A stretch of DNA of 28,611 nucleotides from an uncultured Muribaculaceae bacterium (lineage in GTDB: Bacteria; Bacteroidota; Bacteroidia; Bacteroidales; Muribaculaceae). Shown piece after piece: positions 22,975-28,611 of this stretch (position 1 is the first letter of the stretch; each line of letters opens with the position of its first letter). Position numbers and translations under genes: made by a program. The stretch is taken from contig CAJTQH010000002.1 of assembly GCA_910578305.1 (NCBI GenBank), forward strand, positions 40,123 through 68,733, written 5' to 3'. The notes under the pieces were generated by a model, which did not search any database, was not told where the DNA came from, and was given only the letters and a program-made list of their open reading frames with translations.

Positions 22975-24186
22975 TTATTTCTTCAGACCGAGCTTTTTAA
23001 GCGTAGCCGAAGGCACAGCCTCCTTATTGACATAGATATCAAGAGTCTTGGCCAGAAAATAAGGTTCCGACACATAGAAATATCCATCGTATTTCTGATT
23101 GGTATCCCATGAGTTTTTCACCTTATAGTAATTTGTTCCGTTCTGATCCACGGCACGTCCCACAATCACCATACCGTGATCATCGGTGGTTTCCTGACGG
23201 TCAAACCACTCCTGACGCAGCTCCGGAGTCACAGTGATCTCTTCCACCGGGCCATTTGCCTTGTACTTTTCAGCCTCGCGGTCGCGATCCGACAGCTTCA
23301 CCCAGCGCGCAAGTTCAGTGCCGTCCATATCGGCTTCGCTCTTACCCTTGGGCATGATGGCATAGCCGTCGTTCCACTTGAATCCGCCTTCGCTCACATC
23401 AGCAGCCCAGTTCACAGAATAGCCGTTGTCTATGGCATTGTCCACTATGGCCTTGAACTCATCAAGAGGCACATTATAATACTGTCCGAAAAGCCAGTTG
23501 TCCGACACTTCAAGTACAAAAGGCTTATAATAAGGATGATGGGTAAACGAAGTCACAGCCACATAATCGTTCAGGTCGATCGGAAGAGACTTGGCAAACG
23601 ACTGCGGAGTATAAGTCTTGCCTTCATAAACAAATGTTTCAGGCAATTCGCCAAGATAAGCGTCAAGCACACCGTTGAAACCATTGCGCCATGCTGTAGA
23701 AATGCTTGTTTTGTTTGGCTTGCGCACGATCGCTTTCACATAGCCTGTGAGCACGTCGGCCATCTCATAATGCGAATGCTTGTTCTCGCCGTAATTGAGG
23801 CCTGCATAAGCCTCTTCAGGTACTATGCCGTAGTTTTCCCACACATAAGGCACATCGAGAGCACTGCCGCCCTGAGCGAAGTTCAGAGCGCCGTACATGC
23901 GCACGTACTTGTCGGCTTTATCGTCATAGCAGTGACGCACCACAAACATTTCAGAGAGGTCCATCTCCTTGCCTGTCTTGCGAAGGATCTCGTTTTCAAA
24001 AAATGAAAGACCCGAAAAGCACCAGCATGTTCCAGACTTATTCTGATCCTTTACTGATGTAGTAGGCACGAGCTTCACATCTGTAAACACGTAACCTTCC
24101 ACACTGTCGGCCTGCTGCTTAACATCTTCGGCCATAGCCGCCAAAGTCGCAGACACAGCCATTAGTCCGCAAAATAACTTTTTCAT
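22975..24186 (-). CDS. pepC: exported C1-family aminopeptidase C (bleomycin hydrolase-like)
   Basis: A papain-fold cysteine aminopeptidase of 403 residues. The catalytic set is complete: Gln48 and Cys54 in KDQNKSGTCWCFSGLSFFE, His337 in DDHGMVIVG and Asn358 in KNSWD. Typical PepC/bleomycin hydrolase proteins are cytosolic and about 440-450 residues. This one has a Sec signal peptide (MKKLFCGLMAVSATLAAMA, cleavage about residue 19) and is shorter, so it should act in the periplasm. Such exported versions are common in Bacteroidales. Cys6 is too early and lacks a lipobox. It probably trims imported peptides. Transcribed alone, convergent with cls and divergent from nfnA. Confidence 0.92.
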   Translation of the reverse strand: MKKLFCGLMAVSATLAAMAEDVKQQADSVEGYVFTDVKLVPTTSVKDQNKSGTCWCFSGLSFFENEILRKTGKEMDLSEMFVVRHCYDDKADKYVRMYGALNFAQGGSALDVPYVWENYGIVPEEAYAGLNYGENKHSHYEMADVLTGYVKAIVRKPNKTSISTAWRNGFNGVLDAYLGELPETFVYEGKTYTPQSFAKSLPIDLNDYVAVTSFTHHPYYKPFVLEVSDNWLFGQYYNVPLDEFKAIVDNAIDNGYSVNWAADVSEGGFKWNDGYAIMPKGKSEADMDGTELARWVKLSDRDREAEKYKANGPVEEITVTPELRQEWFDRQETTDDHGMVIVGRAVDQNGTNYYKVKNSWDTNQKYDGYFYVSEPYFLAKTLDIYVNKEAVPSATLKKLGLKK

Positions 24187-24224
24187 TGAGTGATATGATT
24201 TTGTGATTATAGTTTCAATTATTG

Positions 24225-24232
24225 CAAAGATA
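24225..24232 (-). promoter_or_regulatory. -7 element of pepC
   Basis: Minus-strand TATCTTTG fits TAnnTTTG and lies 38 bases before the pepC start. The -33 position has only CTG in place of TTG. Confidence 0.5.
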
Positions 24233-24319
24233 GTAAATTTCGTCTGACCGACAGCCCGTCCGTAGCATTTTACTGCATATTTTTATATACAATGCGCGGA
24301 CACATTGCGCAAATATGAT

Positions 24320-24350
24320 TTTGAAATACCGTGGATTAGGCTTAACTTTG
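24320..24350 (+). promoter_or_regulatory. promoter of nfnA-nfnB
   Basis: TTTG (24320-24323), 19 bases, then TAACTTTG (24343-24350) match both Bacteroides elements. Transcription would start near 24357, which rules out in-frame starts for nfnA further upstream. Confidence 0.7.
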
Positions 24351-24383
24351 CAGACACTGACCGTTGAAACAATACAATTCAAT

Positions 24384-25166
24384 ATGTTTAAGATAACAGA
24401 CAAAGAGCGTTTTTCAGAACATGTGGTGAAACTCGTGGTCGAGGCACCAATGATAGCACACTCTCGTCGTCCGGGCCACTTTGTGATAGTGCGTGTGGGC
24501 AATGGCGGCGAACGCATACCGCTCACGATAGCCGATGCCGATACCTGCGCAGGCACCATTACTCTTGTCGTGCAGGAGGTTGGCGTATCCACACGTAAGA
24601 TCTGCGCGTTAGAGCCGGGCGACTGTTTCACCGATGTTGTAGGACCGCTCGGACAGGCCACACATATAGCCAACGTAGGCACAGTGGTTTGCTGTGGCGG
24701 CGGCGTGGGCGTGGCACCGCTCCTGCCCATCATCAAAGCCATGAAACAAGCCGGCAACAAGGTGATCACGGTGCTTGCGGCACGCACAAAGGATCTGATA
24801 ATACTTGAAGATCAGGTACGCCCCTACAGCGACGAAGTCGTAATCATGACCGACGACGGCTCCTACGGCCGCAAAGGTCTTGTCACAGAAGGCGTAGAAG
24901 ATGTGATCCGACGCGAAAAAGTGGATCTTGTGGTAACGATAGGACCGGCAGTGATGATGAAATTCGTAGCACTGCTTACCAAGAAATACGAAGTGCCTAC
25001 AATGTGTTCGCTCAACACCATCATGGTCGACGGCACCGGTATGTGTGGCGCCTGCCGTGTCACGGTCGGCGGCAAGACCCGGTTTGTGTGCATCGACGGC
25101 CCTGAATTCGATGCACATCAGGTAGATTTTGATGAAATGATGATGCGTCTGCGCTCATATAATTAA
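24384..25166 (+). CDS. nfnA: NfnA-type FAD/[2Fe-2S] small subunit of NADH-dependent ferredoxin:NADP+ oxidoreductase
   Basis: A 260-residue ferredoxin-reductase-like protein. The FAD-binding loop is RIPLTIAD. The nucleotide-binding stretch GGGVGVAPLLPIIKAM is near residues 109-124. The C-terminal cluster site D216-GTGM-C221-GA-C224...C236 (VDGTGMCGACRV and RFVCIDG) fits the unusual one-Asp, three-Cys [2Fe-2S] ligation known for NfnA. ATG at 24384 is chosen because an upstream in-frame start at 24315 would lie before the promoter. It is followed at 10 bases by the large subunit. Databases often call it sulfide dehydrogenase subunit beta or dihydroorotate dehydrogenase electron-transfer-like; PyrK is excluded by the partner gene. 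Confidence 0.85.
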   Translation: MFKITDKERFSEHVVKLVVEAPMIAHSRRPGHFVIVRVGNGGERIPLTIADADTCAGTITLVVQEVGVSTRKICALEPGDCFTDVVGPLGQATHIANVGTVVCCGGGVGVAPLLPIIKAMKQAGNKVITVLAARTKDLIILEDQVRPYSDEVVIMTDDGSYGRKGLVTEGVEDVIRREKVDLVVTIGPAVMMKFVALLTKKYEVPTMCSLNTIMVDGTGMCGACRVTVGGKTRFVCIDGPEFDAHQVDFDEMMMRLRSYN

Positions 25167-25176
25167 GATTACAGCA

Positions 25177-26634
25177 ATGAACAACGACAACAACATAGCT
25201 CCCCGGTCGGCTCAATGGCGTGAGGATCTGCGCAAGGCTCATTCGGCCAAAGAACGATCCGGCATACCGCGTGTGAAGATGCCGGAGCTCGATCCCGCAT
25301 ATCGCATAACATGCAACGAAGAAGTCAACCGCGGTATTTCCGCCGAACAGGCTGTCATTGAGGCTCGTCGATGTATGGACTGCCCCGACCCGCAATGTAT
25401 GCAGGGATGTCCGGTAAGCATCAACATTCCGGGATTTATCAAAAACATCGAGCGCGGAGAGATCGACGAAGCCGCACGCGTACTCCGTGCCACAAGCGCG
25501 CTTCCGGCCGTGTGCGGACGTGTTTGCCCGCAAGAAAAGCAGTGCGAAAGCCGCTGCATATACAACAAGATGAAACTACAGCCCGTGGCCATAGGCTACC
25601 TCGAGCGTTTTGCCGCCGACCATGCGTCATCGGCAGCCACCCCCGACATTAAGCCCAACGGCATTCGTGTGGCTGTGGCCGGAAGCGGCCCTGCCGGACT
25701 TTCGTTTGCCGGAGAGATGGCCCGCCTCGGATTCAAAGTCACCGTCTACGAAGCCTTGCATGAGATCGGAGGCGTCCTGAAATACGGTATCCCCGAATTC
25801 CGACTCCCCAACGCCATTGTCGACCGCGAGATAAAGTCGCTTGAGGCACTCGGAGTGGAATTTGTGAAAGACTGCATCGTAGGCAAGACACTCAGTTTCG
25901 ACGATCTTGCCGACATAGGCTTCAAAGGGCTCTTTGTTGCATCCGGCGCCGGACTTCCGCGATTCATGGGCATTCCCGGCGAAAACCTCATCGGCATCAT
26001 GTCGAGCAACGAATACCTCACACGTGTCAATCTCATGGGCGCCGGACGTCAGGAATTTGACACTCCTGTGCTGCCGGGCGACAGCGTAGCCATAATCGGA
26101 GGCGGAAACACAGCCATGGACTCAGTGCGCACGGCTCGCCGTATGGGAGCCGCACGCGTCATACTGGTCTACCGCCGCAGCGAAGAAGAGATGCCGGCAC
26201 GCGTCGAAGAGATAAAGCACGCCAAAGAAGAAGGTGTTGAATTTCTCACCCTGCACAACCCCATTGAATATCTGGCCGACTCCACCGGACGCGTATGCGC
26301 CATGAGAGTGCAACGTATGGCTCTTGGCGAACCCGACGCATCGGGACGCCGCTCTCCCGTACCGGTAGAGGGTGCTATCGACGAGATTCCGGTCAACATG
26401 GTGATAGTGAGCGTGGGCGTATCGCCCAATCCGCTCATACCGTCGGCCATCCCCGGTCTCGGCATATCTCGTCGGGGCACGATCGAGGTCGACCCCGACA
26501 CAATGCAGTCGTCCATACCCACACTCTATGCCGGAGGCGACATAGTACGCGGAGGAGCCACAGTTATCCTCGCCATGGGCGACGGACGGCGGGCGGCTCG
26601 TGCCATGGCGTCGTCTCTGTTGAAACAACAATGA
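25177..26634 (+). CDS. nfnB: NfnB-type large subunit (GltD-like FAD/[4Fe-4S] oxidoreductase)
   Basis: A 485-residue protein homologous to the glutamate synthase small subunit. The N-terminal iron-sulfur domain has Cys66, 69, 74 and 78 (RRCMDCPDPQCMQGCPV) and Cys113, 117, 123 and 127 (AVCGRVCPQEKQCESRC). The FAD fold is VAVAGSGPAGLSFAGEMARLG (169-174 core) and the NADPH fold is IIGGGNTAMDSVRTARR, followed by YRRSEEEMPAR. With the adjacent small subunit it would form NfnAB, which couples ferredoxin and NADH oxidation to NADPH formation by electron bifurcation. No glutamate synthase large subunit is nearby, so glutamate synthesis is less likely. Biochemical identity is inferred. Confidence 0.87.
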   Translation: MNNDNNIAPRSAQWREDLRKAHSAKERSGIPRVKMPELDPAYRITCNEEVNRGISAEQAVIEARRCMDCPDPQCMQGCPVSINIPGFIKNIERGEIDEAARVLRATSALPAVCGRVCPQEKQCESRCIYNKMKLQPVAIGYLERFAADHASSAATPDIKPNGIRVAVAGSGPAGLSFAGEMARLGFKVTVYEALHEIGGVLKYGIPEFRLPNAIVDREIKSLEALGVEFVKDCIVGKTLSFDDLADIGFKGLFVASGAGLPRFMGIPGENLIGIMSSNEYLTRVNLMGAGRQEFDTPVLPGDSVAIIGGGNTAMDSVRTARRMGAARVILVYRRSEEEMPARVEEIKHAKEEGVEFLTLHNPIEYLADSTGRVCAMRVQRMALGEPDASGRRSPVPVEGAIDEIPVNMVIVSVGVSPNPLIPSAIPGLGISRRGTIEVDPDTMQSSIPTLYAGGDIVRGGATVILAMGDGRRAARAMASSLLKQQ

Positions 26635-26680
26635 CACATACTACCCCTAATACAAATAAAAAAAAACATATCACCAACTC

Positions 26681-28611
26681 ATGTCTACTCACATCAAATC
26701 AATCGTTATGACAGCCACGGCCATGATGATGGCGGCCTCTGCGGCCACCGCCGCCGAACCGGCGCTGATCGACAAGCCTGATTTCACTCCTACCGACCGA
26801 CGCTACGACATCAATGCCCTTGAAGCTCTGGGGCGTGTATCGGCTCCCGTACTATCGCCCGACGGGAAAAAACTGCTTTACGGTATAAGCTACGAAAGCG
26901 TCGAACAAAACAAAAGTAATCTCGACCTGTATGTGATGAATCTCGACGGGTCTGGCAACACCCGCTTAACACGCACACCCGAAAGTGAAAACGGCTATGT
27001 GTGGTTCGACAATGGACAAAAAATCGCATTCATGAGTCCGGTCGACGGCAAGACACAGCTCTGGGTCATGAATGCCGACGGATCAGACCGCAAAGCAATA
27101 AGCTCAGTAGAAGGCGGCATACAGGGATTCCTGTTCTCGCCCAACGAAAAGCGCATAGTCATGATAGGCAGCGTAAAGTACAGCCGCGATGCCGCCGACA
27201 TCTACCCCGACCTGCCCAAGGCCACCGGACGCGTTATCGACGACCTCATGTACAAGCACTGGGATGAATGGGTGACCGAAATTCCCCATCCGCTCGTAGG
27301 CGACTTCGACGGCAACGAAGTGATCAATGTCACCGACATCATGCAGGACGAACCCTACGAAGCACCCATGAAGCCTTTCGGCGGCATAGAGTCGTTCGCT
27401 TGGTCGCCCGACAGCGAAAACCTCATCTACGTTTCGCGCAAGAAGACCGGCATGGCCTACAGCCTCTCCACCAACTCCGACCTTTATCTCTACAACATAG
27501 CCGCCCGCACAACCCGCAATCTCACCGAAGGCATGATGGGATATGACACCAATCCGGCCTACTCGCCCGACGGCAAGTATGTGGCATGGCTATCTATGGA
27601 GCACGACGGCTACGAATCCGACAAAAACCGCATTTTCATCATGGATATGGCCACCGGAGCGAAGACAGATCTCACTGCCGACTGGGACTACACCGCCGAT
27701 GCAATAGCATGGAACCCCGACGGCAAGTCGATCTACTTCATAGCGCCCAAGGACGGTGTGACCCCCATCTTCAGCATCGCACTTAAGGACAAAAAGGTGA
27801 CAGTAGTGGCCGACGGAGTGTTCGACTACGCCTCACTGCTGCCCGTCGACGGCAAGCGCCTCATCTCTATGCGTCATTCAATGCTGATGCCCAACGAGAT
27901 CGTGTCGGTCGAAAAAGGAAAAGTCAAGCAGATTTCCAACGTCAATACCGAGCTGCTTGCCGCTCTCGACATGCCTACGGTCGAAAAACGCATGGTACCC
28001 ACCACCGACGGCAAACTCATGACCACATGGGTGGTCTATCCCCCGAATTTCGACAACACCCGTCAGTATCCCGCCATACTCTACTGCCAGGGAGGCCCGC
28101 AGCAGGCCGTAAGCCAGTTCTGGAGCTACCGCTGGAATCTCGCTCTCATGGCCGCTCAGGGCTACATAGTCATTGCCCCCAACCGCCGCGGACTGCCTGG
28201 ATTCGGCACCGAATGGAACGCACAGATATCCAAAGACTACGGAGGCCAGAACATGCGCGACTACTTCAGCGCTGTCGATGACATGAAGCGCGAATCGTAT
28301 GTCGACGCCAAGCACATCGGCGCTGTAGGCGCAAGCTACGGCGGATTTTCAGTCTACTGGCTCGCCGGTCACCACGAAGGCCGTTTTGCCGCATTCATTG
28401 CCCACGCCGGCATATTCAACATCGAGTCGCAGTATCTCGAAACCGAAGAAATGTGGTTTGCCAACTGGGATATGGGCGGCGCATACTGGGAAAAGGACAA
28501 TGCAGTGGCTCAGCGGACATTTGCCAACTCGCCCCACCTCTTCGTCGACAAATGGGACACCCCGATTCTGGTTACACACGGCGAATACGACTTCCGCATA
28601 CTCGCATCACA
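26681..28611 (+). CDS. dpp5: exported S9 (prolyl oligopeptidase) family peptidase, DPP5-like, 3' end missing
   Basis: An open frame of 643 codons running off the right edge. A signal peptide (MSTHIKSIVMTATAMMMAASAATAA, cleavage about residue 25) supports ATG at 26681 over the in-frame ATG at 26708, which would lose its basic residue. The N-terminal part is a beta-propeller with SPDG/NPDG-type repeats (APVLSPDGKKLLYG, AYSPDGKYVAW, WNPDGKSIYF). The hydrolase domain has the nucleophile Ser552 in GASYGGFS and the acid Asp637 in HGEYDFRI; the catalytic His lies beyond the window. APNRRGLPGFGTEWNAQISKDYGG-type segments resemble the periplasmic dipeptidyl peptidase 5 of Porphyromonas (from memory). 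It sits 46 bases after nfnB, perhaps with its own promoter. Confidence 0.88.
   Translation, partial: MSTHIKSIVMTATAMMMAASAATAAEPALIDKPDFTPTDRRYDINALEALGRVSAPVLSPDGKKLLYGISYESVEQNKSNLDLYVMNLDGSGNTRLTRTPESENGYVWFDNGQKIAFMSPVDGKTQLWVMNADGSDRKAISSVEGGIQGFLFSPNEKRIVMIGSVKYSRDAADIYPDLPKATGRVIDDLMYKHWDEWVTEIPHPLVGDFDGNEVINVTDIMQDEPYEAPMKPFGGIESFAWSPDSENLIYVSRKKTGMAYSLSTNSDLYLYNIAARTTRNLTEGMMGYDTNPAYSPDGKYVAWLSMEHDGYESDKNRIFIMDMATGAKTDLTADWDYTADAIAWNPDGKSIYFIAPKDGVTPIFSIALKDKKVTVVADGVFDYASLLPVDGKRLISMRHSMLMPNEIVSVEKGKVKQISNVNTELLAALDMPTVEKRMVPTTDGKLMTTWVVYPPNFDNTRQYPAILYCQGGPQQAVSQFWSYRWNLALMAAQGYIVIAPNRRGLPGFGTEWNAQISKDYGGQNMRDYFSAVDDMKRESYVDAKHIGAVGASYGGFSVYWLAGHHEGRFAAFIAHAGIFNIESQYLETEEMWFANWDMGGAYWEKDNAVAQRTFANSPHLFVDKWDTPILVTHGEYDFRILAS

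Noticed and set aside
23176..24006. A 276-codon open frame on the plus strand
   Set aside because: It is antisense to pepC, whose active-site residues are complete. It is a by-product of codon bias on the other strand.
24315..24383. An upstream in-frame start that would lengthen nfnA by 23 residues
   Set aside because: It lies upstream of, and overlaps, the TTTG-N19-TAACTTTG promoter, and the extra residues do not match the family's N-terminus.
1..28611. tRNA genes, CRISPR arrays, insertion sequences or prophage
   Set aside because: I saw no cloverleaf with CCA-type ends, no spaced identical repeats, no transposase-like frame and no target duplications. The window is ordinary core chromosome.

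Overview
The window reads as a chromosomal segment of a Bacteroidota, most likely a gut Bacteroidales. The gene content resembles Muribaculaceae, but I cannot fix the family. Three things support this. Promoters match the Bacteroides-type pattern (TTG/TTTG, about 19-22 bases, then TAnnTTTG). Almost no gene has a Shine-Dalgarno sequence. The gene set (a TonB-ExbB-ExbD-ExbD cluster, a complete Nqr operon, ECF sigma factors with small membrane partners, secreted DPP5-like and C1 peptidases) is typical of the group. I saw no tRNA, rRNA, CRISPR array, insertion sequence or phage gene, so this is core housekeeping DNA rather than an accessory island.

Layout. 1-1031 (+): the end of a probable outer-membrane protein and two small unrecognised genes. 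1041-4270 (-): a tight operon of dusB, a secreted DUF2807/GIN-domain-like protein and an O-antigen-type flippase. 4369-5601 (-): an M16 zinc peptidase. 5771-9196 (-): exbB, two exbD genes and tonB, ending at a clear terminator. A 346-base divergent promoter region then separates these from nqrABCDEF (9543-15428, +). A long inverted repeat lies between nqrF and the convergent pair of a prenyl synthase and tatD (17265-15530, -). 17382-18866 (+) is an overlapping three-gene unit: a DUF6249-like membrane protein, an ECF sigma factor and a small membrane protein. A second ECF sigma gene (18888-19478, -) converges on it. A likely 58-residue protein precedes rpsF-rpsR-rplI (20072-21188, +), which ends at a strong terminator. 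Cardiolipin synthase (21424-22869, +) follows, then convergent secreted pepC (24186-22975, -). Divergent from pepC are nfnA-nfnB and a DPP5-like S9 peptidase that runs off the right edge.

How it fits together. Nqr makes a sodium gradient from NADH oxidation. NfnAB, if it is the bifurcating enzyme, balances ferredoxin, NADH and NADPH pools. ExbBD-TonB spends ion-motive force on outer-membrane import. PepC and the S9 peptidase are exported and probably feed on peptides in the periplasm.

The observation most worth following is an 8-base perfect Shine-Dalgarno (AAAGGAGG) correctly spaced before rpsR, in a window where essentially no other gene has one. RpsR (bS18) and RpsF (bS6), encoded side by side here, are two of the three proteins known to hide the anti-Shine-Dalgarno in Bacteroidia ribosomes. 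This suggests autoregulation by ribosomes lacking that pocket. Second is a pair of GCAATnATTGC palindromes, exactly 30 bp apart, overlapping the putative cardiolipin synthase promoter.
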